Positions 19,889 to 28,997 of a stretch of DNA of 64,000 nucleotides are shown in pieces (position 1 is the stretch's first letter; each line of letters opens with the position of its first letter). The translations under genes were made by a program, and so were the position numbers. The notes beneath the pieces are model-generated. The model did not search any database and was not told where the DNA came from. It was given only the letters and a program-made list of their open reading frames with translations. Origin of the DNA: JBOGDS01 sp050743075 (GTDB lineage: Bacteria; Actinomycetota; Actinomycetes; Jiangellales; Jiangellaceae); the NCBI GenBank assembly GCA_050743075.1, contig JBOGDS010000007.1:1-64000 (forward strand), in the 5' to 3' direction.

Positions 19889-22569
19889 GTGCCGCCGGTG
19901 ACGGTCTCGCCGATGGCGTGCTCGACCCGGCTCAGCGCCTCGTCGACGCGCGCCGGGTCAGTGCCACCGCCCTGCGCGACGTCGTCCTTGCCGCCGCCAC
20001 CACCGCCGAGGACCTGCGCGGCCCCGCGCACCAGCGTCCCGGCTCGCAGCTTCCACTCCCGGCCGCGATCGTTCACGGCCACGACGATGAGCGGCCGCCC
20101 GCCCGCGACGCCCGAGACTGCGACCACGCCGGGCCGGTCCGCGGCCAGGCCGCCCCGGACCTCGAGCGCGAGCCGCCGGAGGTCGTCGGCGCCGACGCCG
20201 TCGGACGCGTGGTGGCCCACGTAGGAGACGCCGAACACGTCCCGGGCACCGGCGGCCAGCGTCGCCGCTCCGGCCAGCAGCCGCCCTCGGCGCATCCGGT
20301 CGATCTCCTTCTGGGCATCCCGCAGCTGCTCGACGAGGTGGCCCACGCGCTCTGGGACTTCCTCCGGTCGCACCTTGAGTGCCTCCGTGAGCTGGGCGAC
20401 CAGCAGGTGCTCGCGAGCGAGGAAGCGGTACGCGTCGACGCCGACCAAGGCCTCGACCCTGCGGACACCCTGACCGATGGACGACTCGCCGAGCAGCTTG
20501 ACCAGCCCGAGCTGGCCGGACCGGCGCACGTGGGTGCCTCCGCAGAGCTCGCGTGCCCAGTCGCCGACCGACACCACCCGCACCCGGTCGCCGTACTTCT
20601 CCCCGAACAGCGCCATCGCACCGGCCGCGATCGCCTGGTCCTGGCTCATCACCTCGGCGTGCACCTCGAGGTCGTCGGCCAGCAGGTCGTTGACCCGGGC
20701 CTCGACGTCGCCGAGCACGGTGCGCGGCACTGCTCCCGGCGCGGCGAAGTCGAACCGGAAGCGACCAGGGGAGTTTTCCGATCCGGCCTGGGTGGCCGTC
20801 TCTCCCAGTGCCTCGCGGAACGACTTGTGGACCATGTGCGTCGCCGTGTGGGAGCGCGAGATCGCCCGGCGGCGCTCGACGTCGACGACCCCTCGCGCAG
20901 CAGCCCCGACCGTCACCTCGCCGGCGACGACTCGGGCGCGGTGCACAATCAACCCGCCGATCGGCGACTGGACGTCGAGCACCTCGATCCGCCCACCACC
21001 GGCGACCTCGATGACCCCCTGGTCAGCGAGCTGGCCGCCGCCCTCGGCGTAGAACGGGGTCCGGTCGAGCACCACCTCGACCTCGTCGCCCTCGCGGGCT
21101 GCCGGCTCCGGCGAGCCTCCCACGAGCAGCCCCTGCACCGTTCCCTCGCTCGCGACCTCGTCGAACCCGGTGAACGTGACCGGCCCGCCCAACGAGTCTC
21201 CGATCCCGCGGTACACCGCCAGGTCGAGGGCGCCGGTCTTCTTCGCCCGCGCATCGGCCTTGGCGCGCTCGCGCTGCTCGGCCATCAGCCGGCGGAACTC
21301 CGACTCGTCGACGGACAGGCCCTGCTCCCCCGCCATCTCCAGCGTCAGGTCGATCGGGAAGCCGAACGTGTCGTGCAGGCGGAACGCGGTGTCGCCGGCG
21401 AGGACGGATCCGCCCGCCTCCTGGGTCTCCGCGGCAGCCAGGTCGAAGATCTGCGTACCGGTACGCAGGGTCGCCCGGAACGCCTCTTCCTCGCCGTAGG
21501 CGACCTGGGCGATGCGGTCGAAGTCGCTTGCCACGTCGGCGTAGGTCGGGCGCATCGCCTCCATGCTCACCGGCAACAGCTCGGGCAGCACCGGCTCGTC
21601 CACCCCGAGCAACCGCATCATCCGCACGCTGCGGCGCAGCAGCCGCCGGACCACGTAGCCGCGCGCCTCGTTCGACGGCGTGACCCCGTCGCCGATGAGC
21701 ATCAGGGCGCTGCGCAGGTGGTCGGCGATGACGCGGAGCCGGACGTCGTTGTCGTGATCTGCGCCGTACCGGATGCCGGCGAGCTCCGCGGCCCGGGCGA
21801 CCAACGGGTAGACCTCGTCGATCTCGTACATGTTGTCGACGCCCTGCAGCAGGTACGCGACCCGTTCCAGGCCCATGCCGGTGTCGATGCTCTGAGCCGG
21901 CAGGTCTCGGACGATCGTGAAGTCTTCCTTGCTGCGGACGTCGGCGAGCTCGTACTGCATGAAGACCAGGTTCCAGATCTCCAGGAACCGGTCCTCGTCG
22001 GCGACCGGGCCGCCGTCGCGGCCGTGTTCCGGGCCGCGGTCGACGTAGATCTCGCTGCACGGTCCACCGGGACCCGGCTGACCGGTGTGCCAGTAATTGT
22101 CCTTGCGGCCGCGTCGCTGGATCCGCTGCTCCGGTAAGCCGGCGACCCGCTGCCACAGGTCGAACGCCTCGTCGTCGTCCTGGTACACGGTCACCCAGAT
22201 CGTGCCCGGGTCGAACCCGTAGCCGCCGGTGTCCTGGCTGGACGTGACCAGCTCCCAGGCGTACCCGATGGCACCTTCCTTGAAGTAGTCGCCGAACGAG
22301 AAGTTGCCGCTCATCTGGAAGAACGTCCCGTGCCGCGTGGTCTTTCCGACCTCGTCGATGTCGACCGTTCGCACGCATTTCTGGACGCTGGCCGCCCGGT
22401 GGTACGGCGGCGTCTCCCGGCCGGTGAGGTAGGGGATGAACGGCACCATCCCGGCCACGGTGAACAGCAGTGTCGGGTCTGACGACACCAACGACGCGCT
22501 GGGCACGACCGTGTGGTCCCGCTGCGCGAAGTAGTCGAGGAAACGGCGGCGGATCTCGGCCGTCTCCAT
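19885..22569 (-). CDS. alaS: Alanyl-tRNA synthetase
   Basis: Charges tRNA-Ala and edits mischarged Ser or Gly. The 894 residues contain the class II core (RRRFLDYFAQRDH at the start), the tRNA-recognition region, the editing domain with zinc motif SHTATHMVHKSF and CGGTHVRRSGQLG, and the C-terminal C-Ala domain. The open frame extends upstream into the next gene, but ATG at 22569 gives the family N-terminus and shares one base with that gene's stop (TGATG). Confidence 0.97.
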   Translation of the reverse strand: METAEIRRRFLDYFAQRDHTVVPSASLVSSDPTLLFTVAGMVPFIPYLTGRETPPYHRAASVQKCVRTVDIDEVGKTTRHGTFFQMSGNFSFGDYFKEGAIGYAWELVTSSQDTGGYGFDPGTIWVTVYQDDDEAFDLWQRVAGLPEQRIQRRGRKDNYWHTGQPGPGGPCSEIYVDRGPEHGRDGGPVADEDRFLEIWNLVFMQYELADVRSKEDFTIVRDLPAQSIDTGMGLERVAYLLQGVDNMYEIDEVYPLVARAAELAGIRYGADHDNDVRLRVIADHLRSALMLIGDGVTPSNEARGYVVRRLLRRSVRMMRLLGVDEPVLPELLPVSMEAMRPTYADVASDFDRIAQVAYGEEEAFRATLRTGTQIFDLAAAETQEAGGSVLAGDTAFRLHDTFGFPIDLTLEMAGEQGLSVDESEFRRLMAEQRERAKADARAKKTGALDLAVYRGIGDSLGGPVTFTGFDEVASEGTVQGLLVGGSPEPAAREGDEVEVVLDRTPFYAEGGGQLADQGVIEVAGGGRIEVLDVQSPIGGLIVHRARVVAGEVTVGAAARGVVDVERRRAISRSHTATHMVHKSFREALGETATQAGSENSPGRFRFDFAAPGAVPRTVLGDVEARVNDLLADDLEVHAEVMSQDQAIAAGAMALFGEKYGDRVRVVSVGDWARELCGGTHVRRSGQLGLVKLLGESSIGQGVRRVEALVGVDAYRFLAREHLLVAQLTEALKVRPEEVPERVGHLVEQLRDAQKEIDRMRRGRLLAGAATLAAGARDVFGVSYVGHHASDGVGADDLRRLALEVRGGLAADRPGVVAVSGVAGGRPLIVVAVNDRGREWKLRAGTLVRGAAQVLGGGGGGKDDVAQGGGTDPARVDEALSRVEHAIGETVTGGT

Positions 22570-22862
22570 CAGCGCGCACCTCCGCGCTGCGGGGTCTGAA
22601 TCAGGTCGTCCACCGCGTCCGGGTCTGCAGCCGCGCCGTCGTCGGCGATGCCGAGGGCATGCCGGAGCTCGACGTCGCGCTCGGCCATGCCCGCCTTCAC
22701 GTCGTCGGTGAACGCGCGGACGGCCTGGGTGAGCCCACCGACGGCGCCCGACACCCGATCGGCTGTGCCCTCGGGGGTCAACCTGTTCGCCGCCTTGGCC
22801 AGGCGCCGGATGACGAGGACCCCCGCGGTCGCGCCCAGCGCGACCCAGAACAGCCGCCTCAT
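22569..22862 (-). CDS. Small membrane-anchored actinobacterial protein (DUF6167-like)
   Basis: A 97-residue protein with one N-terminal membrane segment (RLFWVALGATAGVLVIRRL), then a helical region with TADRVSGAVGGLTQAVRAFTD and an acidic C-terminus. Similar small proteins sit between alaS and a DUF948 protein in many actinobacteria. The function is unknown. It overlaps both neighbours by one to four bases, so it is surely part of the alaS operon. Confidence 0.8.
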   Translation of the reverse strand: MRRLFWVALGATAGVLVIRRLAKAANRLTPEGTADRVSGAVGGLTQAVRAFTDDVKAGMAERDVELRHALGIADDGAAADPDAVDDLIQTPQRGGAR

Positions 22863-23242
22863 CGCCGCCCGCGCCCCTTCCGGTCACGTCGGTGCGACAA
22901 CGCCCGGCGCACGCCGTAGGTGAACGCGGCCGTGCGCACCAACGGGCCGCCGAGCGTCGCGGCGAACAGTGACGACATGGCTGCGGCGTTGCCGGTGACG
23001 GTCTGCGCGTTCGACGTGATCGCATCGACCCGCTTCAACTGGGCGTTCGTCGACGCGAGCAGTGCGTTCGTCTCGTCGACCGTCACGCTGGTCTTCGCGA
23101 CGTGCTGCTGACGCAGGTCACGCACCGTCCTGGTGAGCTCGTCGACGGTCTTGCCGAGCTTGAGGATCGGCACGGCGATGACGCCGACGAGCAGCACGAA
23201 TGCCACGGCGGCGATCAGGCCCGCGATCTCGCCAGCGGACAT
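22859..23242 (-). CDS. DUF948 domain membrane protein
   Basis: A 127-residue protein with one N-terminal membrane segment (AGLIAAVAFVLLVGVIAVPI), a helical coiled-coil-like region from about 30 to 90 (KTVDELTRTVRDLRQQHV) and a basic tail. DUF948 proteins are poorly understood and often lie near alaS in actinobacteria. The frame is open further upstream, but GGAGGG eight bases before the ATG at 23242 fixes the start. It is the first gene of this small operon. Confidence 0.85.
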   Translation of the reverse strand: MSAGEIAGLIAAVAFVLLVGVIAVPILKLGKTVDELTRTVRDLRQQHVAKTSVTVDETNALLASTNAQLKRVDAITSNAQTVTGNAAAMSSLFAATLGGPLVRTAAFTYGVRRALSHRRDRKGRGRR

Positions 23243-23373
23243 TGTCGGGACCCTCCTGGATGGTCGTCTCGGGAGGTCCGACCCTATCGCGCAACCTCGG
23301 GAGGGGTGTCGGCCGTGTTCGTGCCCGTCATCTGGGTGGCCCTGGTCCAGCGCCCGGCCCTGACCTCGTACTC

Positions 23374-24738
23374 TCACTCGCCGCGGACGATCTTGCGCAA
23401 CCGCGCGTGCCGGTCCGCATAGTCCGCTTCCGCCCCCCTGGTGCCGGGCTGGTAGTACGCCTTGTCCGCGACGGCATCCGGCGCGTACTGCTGTTCCACC
23501 ACGCCTCGGGGGTCGTCGTGCGCGTACGCGTACGACGCGCCGTGGCCGAGCTTCTTGGCGCCCGCGTAGTGCGCATCGCGCAGTTGCGGCGGGACCGGCC
23601 CGATCAGCCCGGCCCGGACATCGCCCTGTGCGGCGCCGATCGCCATGACCACACTGTTCGACTTGGGAGCGAGCGCCAGCGCGATGACCGCATGCGCCAG
23701 CGTGATGCTCGCCTCCGGCCAACCCACGATCTGGACGGCCTGGGCCGCAGCGACCGCGGTCTGCAGGGCGCTGGGGTCCGCCAGCCCGATGTCCTCGCTG
23801 GCCAGGATCACCAGCCGGCGGGCGAGGAAGCGGGGGTCTTCCCCGGCCTCCGCCATCCGGGCGAGGTAGTGCAGGGCGGCGTCGGCGTCGCTGCCCCGGA
23901 TCGACTTGATCAGCGCGCTGGTCACGTCGTAGTGCTGGTCGCCGGCACGGTCGTAGCGAACCGCGGCCCGGTCGACCGCCGCCTCGGCCGTCGCCAGGTC
24001 GATCCGCGGATCGTCGGCACGCGCGACCGCACCGGCCGCCGCCTCCAGGTAGGTCAGTGCGCGCCGGGCGTCACCCCCGGCCAGCCGCACGAGGTGTTCC
24101 CGGGCGTCGTCGTCGAGGCGGACCGCGCCGGCCAGGCCGCGCTCGTCTGCCAACGTACGGTCGATCACGGCGGCGATCTCGTCCTCCCCGAGCGGCTCCA
24201 GCGTCAGCAGGAGCGACCGCGAGAGCAGCGGGCTGATCAGCGCGAAGAACGGGTTCTCCGTGGTGGCGGCCACCAGGGACACCCAGCGGTTCTCGACACC
24301 GGGTAGAAGGGCGTCCTGCTGGGTCTTGGAGAACCGGTGTACTTCGTCGACGAACAGCACCGTGCCGGTCCCGGTGCGCACCAACTCCTTGCGTGCCGCG
24401 TCGATGACGGCGCGGACGTCCTTGACCCCGGCGCTGACCGCCGAGAGCTCGACGAAGTTCCGCTGCGTCGCCCGGCTGACCACGTAGGCGACGGTCGTCT
24501 TGCCGGTGCCCGGCGGCCCCCACAGCACGAGCGCCATCGGCTGGTCCTGCTCCACGAGAAGGCGCAGGGGTGAGCCTTCACCGAGTAGCCGGTCCTGCCC
24601 GACGATCTCGTCGAGGGTGCGGGGACGCATCCGGACGGCGAGCGGCGCGCCCGCGTAGTCGGCGTCGGCCCCGGCGAGCGCACCGGGAGGCGGCGCCGGC
24701 GACCCGGCGACGTCGAACAACGCCCCGTCGTGACTCAC
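23374..24738 (-). CDS. rarA: Replication-associated recombination protein A (AAA+ ATPase)
   Basis: RarA (MgsA) acts at stalled replication forks. The 454 residues contain VRMRPRTLDEIVGQ at the start, Walker A LWGPPGTGKTT, Walker B VLFVDEVHRF, sensor ATTENPFFA and the C-terminal MgsA domain with GSDADAALHYLARM and RMAEAGEDPRFLARR. The frame is open upstream through the repeat cluster; GTG at 24738 is chosen because it begins family-like sequence, although the ribosome site is weak. The upstream codons encode repeat DNA and are unlikely to be translated. Confidence 0.93.
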   Translation of the reverse strand: MSHDGALFDVAGSPAPPPGALAGADADYAGAPLAVRMRPRTLDEIVGQDRLLGEGSPLRLLVEQDQPMALVLWGPPGTGKTTVAYVVSRATQRNFVELSAVSAGVKDVRAVIDAARKELVRTGTGTVLFVDEVHRFSKTQQDALLPGVENRWVSLVAATTENPFFALISPLLSRSLLLTLEPLGEDEIAAVIDRTLADERGLAGAVRLDDDAREHLVRLAGGDARRALTYLEAAAGAVARADDPRIDLATAEAAVDRAAVRYDRAGDQHYDVTSALIKSIRGSDADAALHYLARMAEAGEDPRFLARRLVILASEDIGLADPSALQTAVAAAQAVQIVGWPEASITLAHAVIALALAPKSNSVVMAIGAAQGDVRAGLIGPVPPQLRDAHYAGAKKLGHGASYAYAHDDPRGVVEQQYAPDAVADKAYYQPGTRGAEADYADRHARLRKIVRGE

Positions 24739-24760
24739 GGCCCCGAGGCTAGCCGCTCCC

Positions 24761-24879
24761 GTGCATGGCACGCCGAACCGCTCCACAAACGCCGCATTCC
24801 GGACGCGTTTACAACGGTTCAGCGTGCCATGCACAACGGTTCAGCGTGCCATGCACAATACGTCCGGCGTGCCGTGCAC
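24761..24879. repeat. 22-bp repeat cluster between aspS and rarA
   Basis: Three direct copies of a 22-bp unit (ACAACGGTTCAGCGTGCCAT plus GC) start at 24811, 24833 and 24855; the first two are identical and the third diverged. A fourth copy in the opposite direction starts at 24761. Pairing of that copy with the 24811 copy matches about 20 of 24 bases and would form a long stem downstream of aspS. It could act as a terminator or mRNA-protecting stem. Confidence 0.85.
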
Positions 24880-24906
24880 GCCGGGTGGCACACGCTGCCC
24901 GCGCAG

Positions 24907-26667
24907 TCAGGACTGCTCGGGCGGCGGGACCGCGTCGACGCCGGCCTCTTTGCGCTGCTGAGCGGTGATCGGTGCCGGGGCCGCCGTCAGCGGGTCGTAG
25001 CCGCCACCGGACTTCGGGAAGGCGATCACATCGCGGATCGTGTCGGTTCCCGCGAGCAGCGCGACGATCCGGTCCCAGCCGAAGGCGATCCCGCCGTGCG
25101 GCGGCGGCCCGTAGGCGAAGGCGTCGAGCAGGAAGCCGAACTTGTCCTGGACCTGGCCCGCGGACAGGCCCATCACGTCGAAGACGCGCTGCTGCACGTC
25201 GGCGCGGTGGATACGGATCGACCCGCCGCCGATCTCGTTGCCGTTGCACACCAGGTCGTATGCGTACGACAGCGCGTTCTCGGGATCGACCTCGAAGCGG
25301 TCCGCCCACTCGCGGGTCGGGGAGGTGAACGCGTGGTGGACGGCCGTCCAGCGGCCGGACCCGACGGCGACGTCGTCGGTGGACTCGACCGGCTCGAACA
25401 GCGGGAAGTCGACGATCCAGACGAACGTCCAGGCATCCTGGTCGATCAGGCCCGTGCGGCGGCCGATCTCTTGCCGGGCGGCACCGAGCAGTGTCTGGGA
25501 TGGAGTGCGCGCGCCCGCGGCGAAGAAGACCGTGTCGCCGGGTGCAGCGCCCACCGATTCGGCCAGGCCGTCCCGTTCGGTCCCGGACAGGTTCTTGGCC
25601 ACCGGGCCGGACAGCTCGCCGTCGGGGCCGACGAGCACGTACGCCAGGCCACGTGCGCCACGGGCCTTGGCCCAGTCCTGCCAACCGTCGAGTTCGCGCC
25701 GGGTCTGGGACGCACCCCCGGCCATGACGACGGCGCCCACGTACGGCGCCTGGAAGACGCGGAACGCCGTCTCGGCGAATCGTGGGGTGACCTCGGTGAG
25801 CTCCAGGCCGATGCGCAGGTCCGGCTTGTCGGTACCGAAGCGGTCCATCGCCTCGCGATACGTCAGCCGCGGGATCGGCACGTCGACGTCGTGCCCGACG
25901 AGCTTCCACACCGCGCCGACGACCCGCTCGCCCAGCGCGATGACGTCGTCCTGCCCGACGAAGCTCATCTCGATGTCGAGCTGCGTGAACTCCGGCTGCC
26001 GGTCGGCCCGGAAGTCCTCGTCGCGGTAGCAGCGCGCGATCTGGAAGTACCGCTCGAACCCGGCCACCATCAGCAGCTGCTTGAACAGCTGCGGCGACTG
26101 CGGCAGCGCGTACCACGAGCCCGGCCGCAGCCGCGCGGGGACCAGGAAGTCGCGAGCCCCCTCCGGCGTCGAGCGGGTGAGCGTCGGCGTCTCGATCTCG
26201 ACGAAGTCCTCCGCCAGAAGCACGTCGCGCGCGGCCTGGTTGACCCTCGAACGCAGCCGTAGCGCTGCTGCCGGACCCGGCCGGCGCAGGTCGAGGTACC
26301 GGTAGCGCAGCCGCACCTCCTCACCGACGTCGACGTGGTCGTCGACCTGGAACGGCAGGGGTTCGGCCTCGCTCAGCACCTCGACCGTGTCGGCCACGAC
26401 CTCGACCTCGCCGGTGGGCAGGTTCGGGTTCTCGTTACCCGCGGGACGCCGCTGCACGACGCCCGCGACGCGCACGCAGAACTCGTTGCGCAGGCCGGCG
26501 GCCGCGGCGTCGTCCCGGACCACGACCTGGGCCACACCCGTCGTGTCGCGAAGATCGAGGAACGCAACCCCCCCGTGATCCCGTCGGCGCGCCACCCAGC
26601 CCGCGAGAGTGACGGCCTGACCAGCGTCTTCGGCTCGGAGCTCACCGGCCGAATGGGTGCGAAGCAC
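24907..26667 (-). CDS. aspS: Aspartyl-tRNA synthetase
   Basis: Charges tRNA-Asp (and in organisms lacking AsnRS also tRNA-Asn). The 586 residues begin MLRTHSAGELRAEDAG, the family start, with an OB-fold anticodon domain, the class II core (RYRYLDLRRP, FEIETPT-like FVEIETPTLTRSTPEGARDF), a bacterial GAD insertion and motif 3 FGWDRIVALLAG. The frame is open far upstream; the GTG at 26667, with AGAGGA eight bases before it, is chosen. Whether it is discriminating cannot be settled here. Confidence 0.95.
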   Translation of the reverse strand: MLRTHSAGELRAEDAGQAVTLAGWVARRRDHGGVAFLDLRDTTGVAQVVVRDDAAAAGLRNEFCVRVAGVVQRRPAGNENPNLPTGEVEVVADTVEVLSEAEPLPFQVDDHVDVGEEVRLRYRYLDLRRPGPAAALRLRSRVNQAARDVLLAEDFVEIETPTLTRSTPEGARDFLVPARLRPGSWYALPQSPQLFKQLLMVAGFERYFQIARCYRDEDFRADRQPEFTQLDIEMSFVGQDDVIALGERVVGAVWKLVGHDVDVPIPRLTYREAMDRFGTDKPDLRIGLELTEVTPRFAETAFRVFQAPYVGAVVMAGGASQTRRELDGWQDWAKARGARGLAYVLVGPDGELSGPVAKNLSGTERDGLAESVGAAPGDTVFFAAGARTPSQTLLGAARQEIGRRTGLIDQDAWTFVWIVDFPLFEPVESTDDVAVGSGRWTAVHHAFTSPTREWADRFEVDPENALSYAYDLVCNGNEIGGGSIRIHRADVQQRVFDVMGLSAGQVQDKFGFLLDAFAYGPPPHGGIAFGWDRIVALLAGTDTIRDVIAFPKSGGGYDPLTAAPAPITAQQRKEAGVDAVPPPEQS

Positions 26668-26849
26668 GGGTTGGTTCCTCTGATCGTCGGTGACCTGCAC
26701 GTTCACGTCGAGCGGACCGATCCTACGGAAGGATCGGCATCGTGTTCGAACAGGCTTGTGCCCGGCCGGCGGGCTCACAGCCTGCCGGCGCCCGCCTTCG
26801 CTCGGACCAGCGACGGCACCGCCTGCGTCGGATGAACCTTGCCGACGAA

Positions 26850-27434
26850 TGACGGCTCCCAGCCGACGTCGCCGGACAGCGGCTCCACGGCCGTGGGCTG
26901 GCGCCGCGGCTGGCGCCCCTCGTCCTGGCCAACCGCGACGTGCCTGGGCTTCGCACGCCTTCGCTGTGTGTCGACCACGCGGCCGGGGTGGCCGACCGCG
27001 TCCGGCACCTGCTCGGGCTCGGTCACCGGCGCCTGGCATATCTGGCCGGGCCGCCGACGAGCGCGTCCAACCGTGACCGCCCGCGCGGTCTGCACGGCGC
27101 GGCCCGCCGGGTCATCGAGACCGCCGCCACCGCCGTCGTCGCGTACAACGACCTGGTGGCTTTCGGCACCCTCAGCGGCCTGCACCAGCTCGGCGTCCGG
27201 GTTCCGGAGGACATCTCCATCGCCGGCTTCGACGACATCCCCTTCGCTCGTTACACGTCCCGCCGCTCACCACGGTGTCGGTGCCGCAGAGCGAGCTCGG
27301 GCACCAGGCGTGGCGGCGGCTGTGGGCACTGCCTCAACGGCGAGCCACCGGAGCACAACGTGTACTTCCGGCCGCGCCTGGAGATTCGCGGCAGCACCGG
27401 CCCACCACCGCGATCAGCGCCCGGTCGAGGGTAG
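26850..27434 (+). pseudogene. Degraded LacI-family regulator
   Basis: Reading this strand gives clear pieces of a LacI-type sugar-binding domain: LANRDVPGLRTPS, HLLGLGHRRLAYLAGPP, VVAYNDLVAFG, VPEDISIAGFDDIPFARYTS and RPRLEIRGS. There is a stop before the first piece (near 26850), no helix-turn-helix domain, a deletion of roughly 50 residues after LAGPPTSASNRDR, and a frameshift near 27260 after which the protein (SVPQSELGHQAWRRLW) continues in another frame and then returns. The gene is non-functional. It fills most of the space between aspS and the radical SAM gene. Confidence 0.88.
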
Positions 27435-27460
27435 ACGCGTGGGCTCCATCGCGGGCGTGT

Positions 27461-28957
27461 TCACACCAACGGGAGCTGCTCGGCGACCGGTGCAGGTCTG
27501 ACCGCTCCGCCACGCTGCCGGAACGCACCGCCGCGGTCCAGACCATGGCGGGCCAGCAGCGGACGGACCCGGTCCGCGAGCCAGTCGCGATATGCCCGCG
27601 GAACGTATGCGCCGCGCGCGTAGAGACGCTGGTATCCCGCCACCAGGTCTGGCCGCTCGCTCGCCAGCCAGGCCATGAACCACTCCCGAGCACCGGGGCG
27701 CAGGTGCAGGGGGATCGTGGTGACCGTGGTCGCGCCGGCCCGAGCGAGCTGGCCGAGGGCGTCGTCGAGGTTCTCGGGCGAGTCGGTGAGCCACGGAAGC
27801 ACAGGCGCCAGCAGGACGGCGCAGTCGAAGCCGGCCGCTCGAGTCGCCCGGACCAGGTCGAGCCGCGCCCGCGGTGACGGCGTTCCGGGCTCGAGCCCCG
27901 CATGGAGGGCGTCGTCGTAGATCGCGATCGAGACGGCGACGCTGACCGGCACCCGTCGTGCGGCCCGCTGCAGGAGCGGCAGATCGCGGCGGAGCAGAGT
28001 GCCCTTCGTCAACACGGACAACGGCGTCCCGGACCCGGCGAGCGCCTCGATGATCCCCGGCATCAGCCGGTAACTCCCCTCGGCGCGCTGGTACGGGTCG
28101 GTGTTGGTCCCGAGCGCGACGTGCTCACGTGTCCACGACCGGCGGGTCACCTCGCGGGCCAGCACCTCGGCCGCGTTGATCTTGACGACGATCTCGGAGT
28201 CGAAGCCCGTAGCGGTGTCGAGCTCGAGCCAACTGTGCGAACCACGCGCGAAGCAGTTGTGGCTGACGACACCGTTGGCGATGAAGTCGCCGCTTCCGGT
28301 CGTGATGTCGTACATCGGCATCTCGACGCCGAGCGCTTCGACCGAGACGACGCGCAGGCGGGCGTCGGAGGTGATCGGAGCGCCCTGGCCGTTCACGGCG
28401 CGGCCCACCTGGTCCTGTCCCAGCCAGATCAGCTCGGTACCGGCCGTCACGTGCGGACGAGCCGCTGGTGACATGGCGTCATCCGCAACGCAGGCCCAAC
28501 CCGCCGGCGTGAGGAGGCGGTGGTCGGCGCTCGCCACCAGGACCGCACCGTCCTCCAACTCGACGCCGAAGGCAGGCTTCACGGTCTGCCAGTGCGCGCG
28601 CACGTCGGTCGGCACGTAATGCCGCTCGCTCCCCCGCATCTCGGTGCCGTACACGCGGTCGCCGGTGCGGATGTCGGCGAGCCGCTTGACCAGACCGGAC
28701 GCCATCAGGATCAACGTGTCCCCGGCCAGGCAGTACCGGCACGCGTGCGTACAGCCCCGATACGGGTTGATCGTCCAGCTGAACGGCAGAACCGACTGTC
28801 CCGGCACCCGGTTGAGCACGCTGCGAGCCATCACCTCGTGGAAGGTCACCCCCGCGAACTCCGGTGTCGTCACCGTGCGGACCAGCCCGGGAATCCGCTT
28901 CAGCCCCGGCAGGGCGCTGTCGTCCTCGAGGCCGATCTGCTGCCCGTCCCACCGCAT
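27461..28957 (-). CDS. Rv2578c family radical SAM protein with intein
   Basis: A 498-residue precursor. The mature protein of about 339 residues would be a radical SAM enzyme with the cluster motif C-x3-C-x2-C (C69, C73 and, after splicing, C235). The interrupted motif reads RGCTHACRY then, after the intein, CFARGSHSWLELD. The family is actinobacterial and its substrate is unknown; the M. tuberculosis homologue is Rv2578c. A perfect 16-bp SOS box ends nine bases before the ATG, so damage-induced expression is predicted. The start is supported by the SOS box and the N-terminal sequence MRWDGQQ. Splicing is needed before the iron-sulfur cluster can form. Confidence 0.93.
   Translation of the reverse strand: MRWDGQQIGLEDDSALPGLKRIPGLVRTVTTPEFAGVTFHEVMARSVLNRVPGQSVLPFSWTINPYRGCTHACRYCLAGDTLILMASGLVKRLADIRTGDRVYGTEMRGSERHYVPTDVRAHWQTVKPAFGVELEDGAVLVASADHRLLTPAGWACVADDAMSPAARPHVTAGTELIWLGQDQVGRAVNGQGAPITSDARLRVVSVEALGVEMPMYDITTGSGDFIANGVVSHNCFARGSHSWLELDTATGFDSEIVVKINAAEVLAREVTRRSWTREHVALGTNTDPYQRAEGSYRLMPGIIEALAGSGTPLSVLTKGTLLRRDLPLLQRAARRVPVSVAVSIAIYDDALHAGLEPGTPSPRARLDLVRATRAAGFDCAVLLAPVLPWLTDSPENLDDALGQLARAGATTVTTIPLHLRPGAREWFMAWLASERPDLVAGYQRLYARGAYVPRAYRDWLADRVRPLLARHGLDRGGAFRQRGGAVRPAPVAEQLPLV
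28256..28732 (-). mobile_element. Mini-intein at the third cluster cysteine
   Basis: Residues 76-234 (159 residues) of the radical SAM precursor. Block A starts with the nucleophile Cys76 (CLAGDTLILMASG), block B has VLVASADHRLLTPAGW with the conserved His146 (Ser in place of the usual Thr), block F is VEMPMYDITTGSGDFIANG, and block G ends VVSHN with Cys235 as the +1 residue. All residues needed for standard splicing are present. There is no room for a homing endonuclease, so it cannot spread by itself. Confidence 0.93.
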
Positions 28958-28965
28958 CCAGCCAT

Positions 28966-28981
28966 TCGAACACGTGTTCGA
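28966..28981. promoter_or_regulatory. SOS (LexA) box of the radical SAM gene
   Basis: TCGAACACGTGTTCGA is a perfect palindrome and an exact match to the mycobacterial SOS consensus TCGAAC-N4-GTTCGA. It lies 8 bases upstream of the radical SAM ATG and 16 bases beyond the hisS stop, so it must serve the radical SAM gene. Rv2578c is among the LexA-controlled genes reported in M. tuberculosis. Confidence 0.9.
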
Positions 28982-28997
28982 TCCGATCGCAACCCTT

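Noticed and set aside
19618..22137. 839-codon plus-strand open frame
   Set aside because: Antisense to alaS, with no recognisable motifs and low-complexity residue use.
24761..24879. Possible CRISPR array
   Set aside because: Units are directly adjacent at 22 bp with no unique spacers, one copy is inverted, and no cas genes are nearby.
26735..26755. GTTCGAAC sequence as a third SOS box
   Set aside because: The half-sites are joined without the four-base spacer and in the wrong order, so it does not fit the consensus.
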